Positions 12,282 through 23,885 are shown, counted from the stretch's first letter. The stretch: 64,000 nucleotides of DNA from Magnolia sinica (GCF_029962835.1 NC_080579.1:77498459-77562458), one strand, 5' to 3'. The notes: generated from the sequence alone by a model not told the origin. Translations and numbers: made by a program.

Positions 12282-13844
12282 TTACAACCAACTAACTATA
12301 TTGTGACTGGAAGCAGGAGGCACAAGCTCCCACGTTCCATTTCGAACAAGAGCGTCATATTCTTGAGACATGACCCGACGCCATTTTTGATCCTTGAGGG
12401 CTTGGGTGGCAGTGGTGGGTTCTGTGTCCAGTGGTGGAGAAAGTTGAGTGGAAAGATTGAGCTTTTGAATAGGTTTGCGAATGTTATTTTTGGCTCTTGT
12501 GATCATTGTGTGGGTGGGAGTTGGTTGATGGGTAGAGGGAATGGAAGTGGTGATATGGAGAGGAGGTGGGTCGGATGAGGATGCAATGATGGTGGAATTA
12601 GGTGGCAAAGATTGGCTGTTTGTGACTGAGGGTAAGGATCCACTAGAATGTGTTGGTCCCACACACGAGGGCTGCCTAACAGGTTGCACGGCAAATGGGG
12701 TGACATCTGATGGCGAAGTTGCTGGTGAAGAAGCAGCTGTTGGCAAGGGCACATGAAGAGGTTGAGGAATCCAGGTAGACACCAGATCTGGTTGTGTAGG
12801 AGATGAAGGAGTGGATGCTTTTGAAAATGGAAACACTGACTCAACAAACTTAACATGCCTAGAGACATATGTTCTAGAGGTGGGTGGATGGAAACAAAGA
12901 TAAGCACTTTGTGTTAGAGAGTAACCTAAAAAGACACATGGTTTGGAGCGAGCATCAAGTTTGTGTGAGGAATAGGGGCGAAGCCATGGGTAGCATAAAC
13001 ATCCAAAAATTCGAAGTTTTGAATAGTTTGGAGAAGTGCCAAAAATTTTTGCAAAAGGAGATGAAAGATCAAGTGTTGGGGTGGGCATTCTATTAATTAA
13101 ATAAGTTGCAGTAGCAAACGCTTGAGGCCAAAAGGTTAAAGGTATGGAAGCATGGGTAAGAAGAGATAAGCCTGTTTCAACAATATGCCTATGTCTTCTC
13201 TCAGAATATCCATTATGTTCAGGAGTGTGTGGTGGGGTAGTGAGATGAGAGATGTCATTGATAGCAAGAAAGTTAGCTAAAGCTAAATATTCACCACCAT
13301 TGTCTGAATAAAGTGTGCAAATTTTGAGTGTGAAGTGGTTTTCCACTATAGCTTTAAATCGGATAAAAACATCTTTAACCTCAGATTTATGCGTTAGTGG
13401 ATAAAACCAGATGTATTTAGTGAAGTGATCTACAAAGATGACATAATATTTAAAACCATGATCTGATAAAACAGGGGAAGTCCATACATCTGAGAAGATG
13501 ATTTGAAGAGGCCGAGAAGACACAATAGAAGAATTAGAAAAAGAAAGTTTGTGACTTTTATTGCACTGACATGCGTTACATAGAAAATCAGAAGTCAATG
13601 ATGTGGAGGAGTTGATTTGACAATGAGAGAGAATGTGCTTTAAAATATGAGAGGCTGGGTGACCTAGTCTATGATGCCACTGAGAAGAGGTTGTCTTGAC
13701 ACTGGAAAAAGCCAACAAAGGAGAGTGAATTGGAGTAGAGGATGGCCATTCATACACCCCATCTTTCATTTTGCCCTTCAAGAGAGTTGCCCCCGTGCGA
13801 AGTTCCTTCACAATAAAAGAAGAAGATGAGAATTCAATGGACAT
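12282..13844 (-). pseudogene. Copia integrase (plus RT leader)
   Basis: The frame opens with the zinc-binding pre-integrase module ('HHRLGHP' ... 'CNACQCNKSHK'). The integrase core follows, with catalytic Asp in 'FSDVWTSP', Asp in 'YSDNGGEYLA' and Glu in the 'TPEHNGYSERRHR' region, i.e. the D,D-35-E set that joins element DNA to the chromosome. A Pro/Ser/Thr-rich linker leads to the start of RT ('QEYDALVRNGTWELV'). It ends at a premature stop caused by an apparent few-base insertion near 12285-12300. At the other end it overlaps the Gag-protease frame by 11 bases at 13834-13844, where a second frameshift separates them. The catalytic residues themselves look intact. Confidence 0.93.
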
Positions 13845-15114
13845 TATTGGAGAGACAAAATTGTAAGATGGAGATTAAATTTTTCTTCATTGTAGGAACA
13901 CAGAGAACATTGTTTAATTGAAAAGAGGTGTTGGGAGTGTGAAGAGAGATTGAACCCGTGTGAATGATGGGGAGGCCAGTGCCATCGCCGATCATGATAT
14001 CATCTGAGCCTGTGTAAGGTGCATGAAGGGAGAGATTGGACAAGTCTGCTGTGACATGATGAGAAGCACCCGTGTCCAGTAACCATGTTGGATTGTTGGA
14101 CGAAGTATTTGCAGCAAAATGGGCTCGAGGCTGCCATGGTGTTGGAGAATTTGTCGTTGGAGCACTTGCTATGGTGGATGGTGAATTAGGAACAAGGCGA
14201 TAGGATGGGCACTTCTTGGCTGTATGTCCCTGAATTCCACAGATTTGGCAGTGACCAAGATAAGGACGAGGAGGCCGAGTGTTTCTACTGGAGTTTGGTC
14301 CAGTGTTGTATGCAGGGGTGTTATTGGTGTAGTTTGGCAACGGGCGCCAGCCCGTGTTGATGTTTCTGTTGTTGGATAGGTTGGAAGGACGCCAGCCATT
14401 GTTGGATCGATGTGCAGGATTTGCCGAAGCCGGAAAGTATGCAGGTGCAGACTTGGTTCCGGGTAAAGCTGCTTCATAATTCAGAAGTTTTTCATGAAGC
14501 TCGACAAAGGTGATCGGAGTGTCTCGAGCTTGGACGGCACGAACAAGTTCTTTATACTCATCCCCAAGCCCATCTAGGATTTTCTCCATGAGATCATCTT
14601 CCTCCATTGGCGCTCCAAGAATTGCAAGCTCATCAGCACGAGTTTTCACTATTTGCAGAAAATCTGTAACAGTTTGAGAGCCTTTGGTTAGATTTTTCAG
14701 ATGAGTTTTTACCTGCTTAATGCGTCCTCGTGACGGCTTAGCATACGTGTCTGCCAAAATCGTCCAAGCTGCTTTAGATGTTTGGGCGCTAGTAATGAAA
14801 GGAATGATAGTGGGAGAAAGAGATCCAACAAGAGCATTTAGGATTAATTGATCTTGTCGAACCCATAAGATGTGAGCAGGATTTGGTGTAGTGGTGGCGT
14901 TGGACGTAACAGTGGCTGCTGGACATGGTTTTGAACCATCTATGTATCCTAGGAGATCATATCCGATGAAGAGGGTTTGAAATTGAAGCTTCCAGGAAAT
15001 GTAGTTGTTATTGGTGAGTTTTAGTGGGGCTTGAGCTGAGATATTGATGGTGATCAAGGTTTGATTTGGTTCGTTGGTGTTGTGAATTGTAGGTTGGGAT
15101 GAATTTGTAGTCAT
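13834..15114 (-). pseudogene. Copia Gag and protease
   Basis: 426 codons. Residues 1 to about 270 are a copia Gag (UBN2-like) with 'LTNNNYISWKLQFQTLF', followed by an Asn/Pro-rich linker. A CCHC zinc knuckle 'CQICGIQGHTAKKC' lies about residue 290, and the aspartic protease active site 'LLDTGASHHVT' about residue 345. Gag builds the virus-like particle and protease cleaves the polyprotein. The start Met lies about 40 bases inside the primer-binding site, as usual. The frame stops shortly after the protease, where family members read through into integrase; the continuation is found in another frame. Confidence 0.93.
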
Positions 15115-15154
15115 GACGGGGGTGGCTTAGAGAGGAATAGAAAATAAATAAATA

Positions 15155-15170
15155 AACTGCTCTGATACCA
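15155..15170 (-). other. Copia primer-binding site (tRNA-iMet)
   Basis: The minus strand reads 'tggtatcagagcagt' directly against the 5' LTR. TGGTATCAGAGC is the standard complement of the 3' end of plant initiator tRNA-Met, which primes minus-strand DNA synthesis. Confidence 0.93.
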
Positions 15171-15406
15171 TAAAGAGATTGAGAAACGTAGATGATTGAG
15201 AAGGAAATAAAGGCCACACACTGATGGCTTTTCCATGATCAATATTTAAGGATTTCAAATATAACAGCTTGTCTAAACTAACTGCTATATTTAAGGAAAC
15301 AGAAAGATCCTCCTAAATACAATGAAACAGAATTCAAATAACAAATACAAAGTCAAAAACAAAACTTATTGAAAACAATATCAGATAAGATACGATGGCT
15401 CTATTA
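15171..15406 (-). repeat. Copia 5' LTR
   Basis: 236 bp, partner of 10631-10866 with two transitions between them. It contains the element promoter by family knowledge. TA...TA termini are shared by both copies, so they are not damage in one copy. Confidence 0.95.
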
Positions 15407-15411
15407 CCTTG

Positions 15412-17100
15412 AATCCACGAATAAATATATGGAAGAGAAGAATTTTGAAAAATATGAATAAAATCTGCCTGTACGTAAAGCCTTTCAATAACATTTATGT
15501 AAGCTATAAATCGTAAATTCATAAATAGTAAACTTTTGTAAAATGGTCAAATTAGTAAAATAAGAAACGACTTGTAAACTAAATTGAATTCCATTATATT
15601 ACTCAAATAAGGATTCTAAACATAATTACATTTCTTCAAACTCTAAAATAATAGAAACCATAGTCTATTAAAAATAATAAATTTTAATTTAAAATCTAAA
15701 GTTAATCACTAAAAATGATCTTATTTTTGAAAACCGTTTGGGCCCAAATAACTTATGCATTGGTTAATATATAGAGCTCATAGATAGCTTTCCAACAACA
15801 TATTATATATACTAAATAAAAAATTGGTCATAAAGTTAAAGGTCGTTAAAAGCTCTAATATACTATCCTTGGATTGAATTTTTTTAGACCAAATTTTTTT
15901 AAAAAAATTCTTACCGTCCAAGAGATTTTTCTTTAACTATGCACTACATGAGATCCCTTCACTTGAAATGTCAAACTTATTCTCAAGTCTACAATCATAG
16001 GAGCACATTATTTTTTAATTTTTTATTATTATTATTTTTTTTTTTTGGGTTAGGTTGTTAGTACACACCCTTGTCAGTACACACACTCCATGATGATGGT
16101 GTGCTTTTGTAGTAAGTCTTCTTTGGCACGAGCATCAACTAATAGTGAAGGCCTACGTACCCATCATATGGAAGTTTTATCTATAAAATAAAACTTTACA
16201 AAAAGAAACCTCACCTTCTTTTTCCCAGCATTCCTCCACATTTGGTGTATCAATCTCCACCTCTTTTGTAATAATGGATTTGTGATTGGGAATTATTGGA
16301 GCATTGATTATAGTTTCATTTGTCACTTTACATCTACTGACCATAGTATTGTCGTCATTACCATCAACTTTTGGTCTACCGACTTTGTCTAATTTTGAGA
16401 CGTTATATCAATGTCAATCTTCATAGAGTTAAATGGGAGGATCATGAAAGCATCCACCCCCTTTTCACCATCAAGTCATTAGTATTCGTCGGTCTATCGA
16501 TTTGTTCTATTAATCCATCTATTGATTGATATTCTTATTCGATTAGAATCATTTCCGGATCGACCTTCAATCCATCCATAAATCCATCAAGCAATTTGAT
16601 GGTAGATACTTCTTGGTGTGATGGTACATGTGAATCCATCAACTAATCTAACGGTGGATTCATCAAGAGAAACTACTTCACTCTTCTTCTTCATCTTCAA
16701 GAGGTACTTTTTAATTTGCATAACTCCACTTTTTTCCTTCATTATCAAGATTTTCATCCTTATCTTCTTCAAATCTTGATGGAGATAAAGCATCCAACTC
16801 CCTAAATTAATGTCACCTCTATAAGGTTATAGCCTATGGTTTGACATAGGTGTTGTACTTGTTTAACCCTAAACTAAATGATCATAAGCCCCTTCAACTA
16901 CCATGGTTCATTCATTGCCACATATATATTTGTAATCCATAGCCTCAACCAACTGAATAATCGTTGCTTTCATCTCCTACATTAATTATAAAAAATCCTA
17001 TTGAAAGGCCCCAAATTTTGTCCTAGTTACCGGTTGGTTGGTCAAAACATTCTTAAGATTATTATTTCCCAATCTACTATTAGAAGTCATTGATCCAAAG
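15412..17100. other. AT-rich retroelement debris, no gene
   Basis: AT-rich sequence with no coding region. Minus-strand translation of about 16550-17090 gives short acidic and Lys-rich stretches broken by many stops. Lying just downstream of a primer-binding-site-like motif at 17107-17121, these could be the decayed Gag region of a minus-strand retroelement. No second LTR was found. Confidence 0.3.
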
Positions 17101-17106
17101 AAAGAC

Positions 17107-17121
17107 TCCACTCTGATACCA
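17107..17121 (-). other. Primer-binding-site-like motif of a decayed retroelement
   Basis: The minus strand reads 'ttggtatcagagtggag', close to the tRNA-iMet-complementary site of plant LTR elements. The neighbouring 'tcacgtaggaagtgc' side would be the LTR. No intact partner LTR is visible, so this is only a relic. Confidence 0.4.
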
Positions 17122-17399
17122 ACTCACGTAGGAAGTGCATGGTAGAAAGGATGGAATAAATCACCATCTCCTTCCTCTAATGATCTGTTTGGATTCATAA
17201 AAATGAAAAGAAATAAATCATTGTTTCTCCTTAATCTCACTTTTCATTGTTTCTCAAGCCCTTTTTTATGAAAATTTATGGAAAACGCCATTTATCACTT
17301 CCTATCTTTGTTGGGAAATAAATAAATTTGTTTTCTCACCTTCACTATTAAGAAAGACATTTTCCCTCCATCGAAGGAAAATAGATTTCCTAAGGGTTA

Positions 17400-17660
17400 A
17401 GCCCACATGTGCCACCATTCATTTTCAATTGTCTCACATGTGCCACATGTGCCAAATGAGCCATTACCCATTTTTAGTTTAACACATACGTACCACTATG
17501 CCACATGTCCCAATGCGTCTTCTCTTATACCCCACCTATAAAATGTCTCACATGTGGTAATGTGCCACATGTCACTATTCATCTTCTCTTGCACCCTGTA
17601 TGTGCTAATGTGTCACATGTACCACCATTCATCTTATTTAATATTAGCACCTCACATGTG
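17400..17660. repeat. Irregular 'cacatgtgcca' repeats
   Basis: The words 'cacatgtgcca' and 'atgtgccacatg' recur many times with variable spacing. CACATGTG is self-complementary, so the tract is rich in short palindromes. No gene is visible. Confidence 0.5.
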
Positions 17661-17703
17661 CAAAAACTCCACGTGTATTGATTTTAGTATTTACAAGCAT
17701 TGT

Positions 17704-18365
17704 ATATGGAGTAAGGGAGTTTTAGATTATGTGCATTCTGATGTATGGAGGCTATTGCCCGTAGTTTCTGGTGGGTGATTATCATGGTTTGTTACGTTCA
17801 TTGATGACTACTCCAGAAATGTGTGAGTTTATTTTATAAAAAGTAAATCCGAGGTTTTCACCAACTTCAAGCAGTAGAAAGCAATAATGAAAAATAGTCA
17901 GGGTAATATGTAAAAATGTTGAAGTTAAATAATGGGGGAAAATTCACTTCTGAGAAATTCAATCGATTTTGTAAGGATGAAGGGATCGTGAGGCACAACA
18001 CAATGCGCTACATTCCAAAGCAGAATGGTGTGGCTAAGCAGATGAATCGGACTCTCTTAGATAGGGCCCAATATATGATGAGTAATGTTGGGTTGGGCAA
18101 GGAAATGTGAATTGATGCCGTTAACACAACTTGTTACTTGGTGAATCGGTCCCCTTCTATGACTATTGATTGTAAAATTCCAAAGAAAGTGTAGAGTGAT
18201 CAGGAGGTTGATTAATCGAGGCTGTGAGTATTTGGTTGTGATGCCTACTCTCATGTGTCATCAGTTGAGAAAGATAAGTTGGACTAAATGGCTAGAAAGT
18301 ACGTCTTTGTCAGCTTATGGTAATGGTGTGAAGGGTTACAGGTTATATGATCAGGTCACATGAAA
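17704..18365 (+). pseudogene. Decayed copia integrase
   Basis: Translated pieces show the copia integrase order: 'LDYVHSDVWRL', 'FVTFIDDYSRN', 'IKSKSEVFTNFKQ', then 'NNGGKFTSEKFNRFCKDEG' and a region corresponding to 'QNGVAERMNRT' in relatives, here 'QNGVAKQMNRT'. The catalytic Glu of that motif is therefore replaced by Lys. Several in-frame stops and frame changes interrupt it. The style suggests a Tork/TNT1-like copia. This part would have inserted element DNA into the chromosome in the ancestral element; this copy is dead. It continues in the RT remnant at 19010-19930 beyond a MITE. Confidence 0.8.
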
Positions 18366-18578
18366 GATAATTCTTAGTCTTGACGTCAAATTCAACAAAG
18401 TATCCTTGTTCCGTAAGGATGATCATAAGCAAACGAAAAAATTGGTCGTGAATGTTCAGATAGATAGAGATGAGACACGGGCTGATACTAAGATACGGAC
18501 AGAAGTACAAGAGCAGGTAGAGCAGCCATATGTAAGAAGGAATCCACCAAGTGATCGTAGGTTAACAGCGACATATAA

Positions 18579-18991
18579 GGGCCCGTTTGACCGGGTGGAT
18601 TGGAAGGGATTGAATGGTATTAGGGTGGATGGCATGGATTTCTAGGCAATAATGGTGTTATCAGTGGATTGTCTGCAGATCCATGGGATTGATATATCCC
18701 TGGATTGCTATATCCCGTCTGTTTGGGGCGCCCGGCCAATCCCGGGATTAAGCCTTTTCATCCCTTCCAATCCCTCAAACCAAACACGTCCCAGGCAAAT
18801 TTGAAAGGATTAGGGTGGATTGGATGGGATTTAAATGTAATGATGGTGTTGTGAGTGGATTGTCTTGAGATCCATGGGATTGGGATCGGATCACCGACTC
18901 TGTTTGGCACGCCAGGCCAATCCCGGGATTTGACTTCCAATCCCTTCCAATACCATCCAATCCCTTCCAATCCGACCGGCCAAACGAGCCC
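18579..18991. mobile_element. Tourist-like (PIF/Harbinger) MITE, internally duplicated
   Basis: Flanked by the 3-bp duplication taa (18576-18578, 18992-18994), with terminal inverted repeats GGGCCCGTTTGACCGG / GGGCTCGTTTGGCCGG. TAA/TTA duplication and GGGC.CGTTTGG ends mark PIF/Harbinger-related MITEs. The interior holds two similar units: about 18600-18780 and 18800-18990 both carry 'attagggtggat' and 'atccatgggattg'. The first unit ends in its own TIR-like 'ccaaacacgtccc', so this appears to be a head-to-tail dimer. It sits inside the decayed copia polyprotein. Confidence 0.85.
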
Positions 18992-19009
18992 TAAGGATGA
19001 CACAAATGT

Positions 19010-19930
19010 TGCATTTGCCCTCATTATGGATGATGGGGATTTGTTTACTTTTCAGGAGGCTCTTAACGATGTAAATGCCGAAAAGTGAAAGGTAGCATGT
19101 ATGACGAGATGAACTCCCTGTGCAAAATTGAAACATGGGAGTTAGTGGAGCTTCCCGTCGACCGTAAAGCGATTGGGTGTAAGTAGATCTTCAAGAAGAA
19201 ATATGATAGGTATAAGGCAAGGCTGGTAGCGAGGAGATACACTTAAAAAGAAAGTGTTGACTTCATTGAGACATTCGCACCCGTGGTAAAGGTATCTATC
19301 AGATTCGTATTGGTATTGGTTATCCAATACAATCTCGAGCTAGAACATATGGATGTGAAGACTACTTTCCTACATGGGGAATTAGAAGAGCAAATTTACA
19401 TGAAACAACTAGAAGATTTTGAAATACAAGGGGTTGAGCATAATCTTTGCATATTGAAAAGGTCATTCGACAACCTGAAATAGTCGTTTAGGCAGTGGTA
19501 CAAGAAATTTAATTATTTCATGGGGAGTTAGAGGTTTACCAGGAGTGAGTAGATCATTGTGTCTATTACAAGACACTGAGTGATGGAAAGTTTATCATTT
19601 TCGTATTGTATATTGATGACATACTTATCGCCAATCATAGCAGGTTTGAGATCGACATACTAAAGACTCGGCTATCAAGGACATTTAAGATGAAATATCT
19701 AGGGGTTGCAAAAAGAGTTCTCGGCATTGACATACATAGAGATGGGAAGAGCAAAAGGCTATGGTTATCTCAAGCAGAATACCTTGAGAAGGTATTAGTA
19801 AAGTATGGATGAACAACGCAAATTCGGTCAGTATTCTCCATGGAGCTCAATTTAAGCTTTCTTCTAAACGGTGTCTTGAAACAGATGGAGAAAAGCAGGT
19901 AATGTCTCGTGTGCCTTATTTGAGTGCAAT
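19010..19930 (+). pseudogene. Decayed copia reverse transcriptase
   Basis: Continues the copia remnant after the MITE. Recognisable pieces are 'WELVELPVDRKAIG', 'LELEHMDVKTTFLHGELEEQIYM' (shown here as separate short words in the protein: 'MDVKTTFLHG', 'LEEQIYMKQ'), the catalytic 'YIDDILIA', 'LKTRLSRTFKMKYLG', 'ILGIDI'-like 'VLGIDIHRDG' and 'VPYLSAIG'. Stops separate the pieces. The RT thumb and RNase H are missing after about 19930, where unrelated sequence starts, so the 3' end of the element has been lost. Confidence 0.82.
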
Positions 19931-20232
19931 TGGTCTAAGATTTCCATCCAATTCACCTCTAATTATGAAATTATTTGTTATCTCTTTGATTAAGCGCATC
20001 ACTTTGTGAAAAAGATTGTGGGTTCAATTCCCACCCTTTTCATTTACCTTTCATCTAATAACATAATTGACTCACCAAGTGACTCGATTCTATTGTCTAA
20101 TATCTTAAATATGTCTATAACAAGGTTTATTGATGTTATCGATAGACCACCCAATCCCATTGAGCAAATATCGATGCCCGATCCCATTGAGCATATGTCA
20201 ATGCCATTAATATATGCTCAAAGTATTATCGA

Positions 20233-20233
<1 letters not shown>

Positions 20234-20328
<95 letters not shown>
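20234..20328. repeat. (AT)n microsatellite
   Basis: About 47 uninterrupted AT dinucleotides. Expected to be length-variable and able to form cruciforms. Confidence 0.98.
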
Positions 20329-20330
<2 letters not shown>

Positions 20331-20339
20331 TAGTTGATT

Positions 20340-20460
20340 GATGGACAATTTTGGAGGTTGCTCTCGATGGCATCGAAGGATCTTTGATGTCATCGACTAG
20401 TCCTCGATATCTGTTGATGCCATCGAAGGACCCATCGAAGGCGCATGTAGTTGTGCATTA
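20340..20460. repeat. Cluster of TCGAT...ATCGA palindromes
   Basis: Imperfect palindromes 'tcgatggcatcga', 'tttgatgtcatcga' and 'ttgatgccatcgaagg' recur within 120 bp. Similar clusters occur in LTR-like blocks at 30450-30790 and 57490-57840, so this may be the U3 of a decayed LTR. The sequence after it (20460-21560) shows no gene. Confidence 0.5.
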
Positions 20461-21560
20461 GTGTGCAATTTGTTTCATATTCCGATTAGATAGTATATAT
20501 ACTAGGTGTATTCAAGATTAGGGTAAGGATTAAGGAGATTGGAGCATTCTAAATTGTTCTAAAGGATTCAAGGGCATAGCTAGGGTTTCAAAAGAGATTT
20601 AAGGGTTGTTCGAATCGGTAATATATACTATCTCTTGTAATATTGCTTTCATATATAGTGCATTACTTATTGCTTTGTGCCATGGTTTTTATTGAAAGGA
20701 TTTTTCCACGTAAAATTTTCAATTGCTTTCTTTTTTAGGCTTGTTTGTGCGATTACAATTACTTTACGTGATTCTACTCCGTGTGCTTCCACGAGTCTCA
20801 ACTAGTTCAACTCATCACTAGTTGCGTCGAGTCGACTGAGTGGTCTAGTTAGCTTTACGAGTCTTCCCAATTCAGCATCGATTCATACCAAGAACCAAGA
20901 GACTCAGCACAAAATCTGGATGAGTCGAGTTGACTCCAAAGGGTTTCAAGTTAAATCAGTGAGTTTTAGAATAATGCCATAGACAAGCTATAGTTCCTAG
21001 ACTTTGGTTAAACCTCAACAAAAATAAAGGCCCATGTATTATTATTGCATGAGCTGAGCTCACATCCCGAAGATAGGACAAAGTTCACAGACTGCAGGTT
21101 GGCCAAGAAACGATGCAGCTCTGCCAAGGCAATCAGCCTGCCACAGGCAGATCTTGGTTTGGACTTTCAAAACCATGGGCTGGGTCAGAGAAACTAGTTC
21201 TTGAGAACTCAAAACTTATGAAACGCAGTTCTGGGACTGCAACTACTGAATACTGTTTTTATTTGGAAATATTATTTATGTGAGATTGTTTATTTGTTTC
21301 TTATAATGTTGTTTGGATGTCAATATTTAAATATTTATTTGATAAAATGTCTATGTATTATAATGTTGTTATTGACAGTGCTACTACATCTTTCAAGCCG
21401 TATAATTAATGCAACATGTCTAAAAATTTCATTAATTAGTAGGATTAAATTTCGATTGAAAATGCTAGGATCTTCCAATCTTAAAAATAGTTTGAGTGCA
21501 TGGAAATGCATGCATTTGTCACTAGCTGACAAATGTGAATTTTCATGAATGAAAGGTTTT
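20460..21560. other. No gene recognised
   Basis: Mixed sequence with a few 'gagtcgactga'-type palindromes around 20825-20945, like those in 6120-6960, and otherwise AT-rich tract. It probably derives from old LTRs. Nothing coding is supported. Confidence 0.3.
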
Positions 21561-22950
21561 TTTTTTTTTTACCGTGAGTCCCACACGTGTTATGCTTTTT
21601 TTATTAAAATGAAGCATGACATAAAAATTAGACTAAAAACATGAGAGTAATCAGATCTGTTTTACCTTTATGTCCTATTTGATTTTCAATTTACACTGTA
21701 AATAAGTAATTATTATTTTCTTTGATAAATCATGCATGATTTGGTAACATCCTGCATGCTTTCCAATGTGATGGTGACAGGCGCGGTTTGAAAACCCAGG
21801 GTAGAAGTTGTGAGGTCCACCATCATCATGTGACTTATCCACGCCACCCATATCTTTCACCAGCTCATTTTAGGGCATGAGCTAAAAAATGAGGAAGATC
21901 TAAAGCTCAAGTGAACCACACCACACGAAATAGTGGAAATTAAACATCTGTCGTTGAAATTTTTCTGGGGTTCCCAGAAGTTGTGGGTCAAGCTGATATT
22001 TGTATTTTCCCTTTATCCATGTTTTGGTAACCTTATAAATGGGTTAGATGACAAATAAACATCATTGTGGACTCAAGAAATGAAATAGCTTTTAGCTGTG
22101 GCTGTTACATGGACCACTTTTTCCAGTGGTGTGGTTCATTCGAGCTTTGGATTTTTTTTTTTTTTTTTCTCTCAGAAAAAATTTTAAAAAAAAATTAAAA
22201 AAATTTAAAAAAAAAAAATCATGCCCTAAAATGCCCTAGTAACGGTCCTTTCCTTTTTTCCAAGTGGAAGAATTACATTTCCTTGAAGATGTATGTAAGT
22301 AGTAATGATGACCCATTTACTGGTATTCACAGAGGATTTGAAAAATCAAACACTCCCTTCATTACCTGTTTGATAACTATTAATTGAACGGTTAGGATTG
22401 ATTGGTGAGTGTGTGTGTACCCCACGGTTTTGATGGTAGGGACGTAGATTAGTCACACGTGAGGAGATGAGCCACAATAATTTACAAAATGGTGAGGAAC
22501 TATCCTTCAAGTGTACACTCCTAGTGTAATTACCACATTTTTAATATAAAAAAAATAGTGGGGACTTTTAAACCATACGCGTGGCCTAGTTGTTTGATAA
22601 TCCAGACCTTTAAAATCATTTGCCAAGTTGCTGATAGAACATAACCCGAAGTGTACACTGATGATGGTCCATTTTTCTTTTAAAAATCCAATCCATTGGA
22701 AATTTTTGAGACATGGCCCATTCAAATTGTCAGTTAGGCCACTCCCGGACCAATCTGACAATTAAGGTCCAAGGCCTGACCAAGCCCGAGCCCGAATTGG
22801 TTGGGCCCACCCCGACTCAGCCTGGCCATTTTAGTATAGCTTAATTTTGGAGATCATGCCCTAAAATGAGCTCGTAGAAATGATGGACGGTGTGGATAAG
22901 ACACATATATTACGGTGGGCCCCGCATACTTTATTCGGTGGTGTAGCGTA
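21560..22950. repeat. Fold-back repeat (GTGGGCC family)
   Basis: A left arm (about 21780-22030: 'ccagctcattttagggcatgagc', 'aaatgaggaagatct', 'gggtcaagctgatatttgt') is mirrored by right-arm pieces (about 22100-22250 and 22850-22925: 'ggtgtggttcattcgagctttgga', 'catgccctaaaatg', 'atggacggtgtggat'). It is a non-autonomous element without coding capacity. Poly-A/T runs near 22150-22220 lie at its centre. Borders are uncertain. Confidence 0.5.
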
Positions 22951-23355
22951 CTGAGCTACTCAGTATGCAATTCGCATCCATGTTGAAGATAGGCCCACAC
23001 ATTGGATGGTTCACATTGAAGACACGGCTAAGATGAGCTCAACATAATCAATGGTCAACATCAAAGGTTAGCCCCATTAGCATTATCTTGTCACGAAGAT
23101 TTATTTCCTTTTTATCCATTAACGGTCTTTCCAATTAGATCAACGAACTGGATCACCTTACAATAGGTCTCACTTCAATGGCACAGATATGGATCCTATT
23201 GCCAGTTACCTAGACCGTGGATCTGATGAGCCCAACTAAGCCAGATTTGAAATTCAGATGTTTTGCCCATCAGATAAATGGTCCAGATCACAAAACCGTG
23301 GCCCACTGATGAACTTCGCCGCCTCATGAGACCCTAAACGTGTGTTGAGTAGTTT
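22950..23355. other. No gene; dispersed repeat fragments
   Basis: Contains 'aggcccacacattggatgg' and similar words of the dispersed repeat family, but no coding region and no clean element ends. Confidence 0.3.
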
Positions 23356-23359
23356 GGCA

Positions 23360-23885
23360 TGATGCACACGGTTTGGTCCGGTTCTGAAGTGCATGGGTTC
23401 CTTAAATCAAAGAACCGATTAGTTCAGTTCGATTCTCCATTTGGGGTCTAGTAGAACCAAACTTGGATCTGGACCATATAATCTAACCTGGAACAATATA
23501 TTTTAGTTATGTATTTTATTATTTTACAGTATATTTTAGTTTTCTATTTAACTTATTATTTATGGTTTATAATGGGTTCTTTAATTATTTTAGAAAATGT
23601 GTTTTTGCACATCTTACATAATATCTAAATCATTCCAAATAAATAGATCATAACTTTAAAATAAAAATAATAAATAAATAAATAAGACATGCAATTGGGC
23701 TGGATTATAAAAAGCCCATAACTGTAGAACTAAACTGGAACCGAATTGAACCGATTTTTATGATTCGGTTCCAGTTCAGTTAGGGTGCAAACGGTCCAGT
23801 TCCGGTTCCAATTTTCCTGGAAGCATCGGAACGATTCCGTTTTGGTTTCACCCCATAACTAGACCGAACTGACCCGTGTGCATCC
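23360..23885. mobile_element. MITE-like element with 'gatgcacacgg' inverted ends
   Basis: The left end 'tgatgcacacggtttgg' is mirrored by the right end, whose reverse complement reads 'ggatgcacacgggtcagt'. The interior is rich in 'ggttcggttc'/'gaaccgaac' words. Flanks share 'ttggca', a possible imperfect target duplication. It has no coding capacity. Superfamily not assigned. Confidence 0.5.

Larger units (their letters stand above)
10631..15406 (-). mobile_element. Complete Ty1/copia LTR retrotransposon, young but frameshifted
   Basis: Two 236-bp direct repeats (10631-10866 and 15171-15406) bound the element, and a perfect 5-bp target duplication ccttg lies at 10626-10630 and 15407-15411. 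On the minus strand the order is 5' LTR, primer-binding site, Gag-protease, integrase, reverse transcriptase-RNase H, polypurine tract, 3' LTR; integrase before RT defines Ty1/copia. The LTRs differ at two positions, both transitions (about 0.85%), so the insertion is recent. The LTR termini are TA...TA instead of TG...CA. The short LTRs and Gag type suggest the Ale/Retrofit lineage (inference). Two frameshifts split the polyprotein, so the copy is not autonomous. Confidence 0.95.

Noticed and set aside
19975-20036. tRNA-like segment with 'gtgggttcaattcccac'
   Set aside because: The T arm is perfect, but no matching acceptor stem or plausible anticodon arm was found upstream, so it is at most a tRNA- or SINE-derived fragment.
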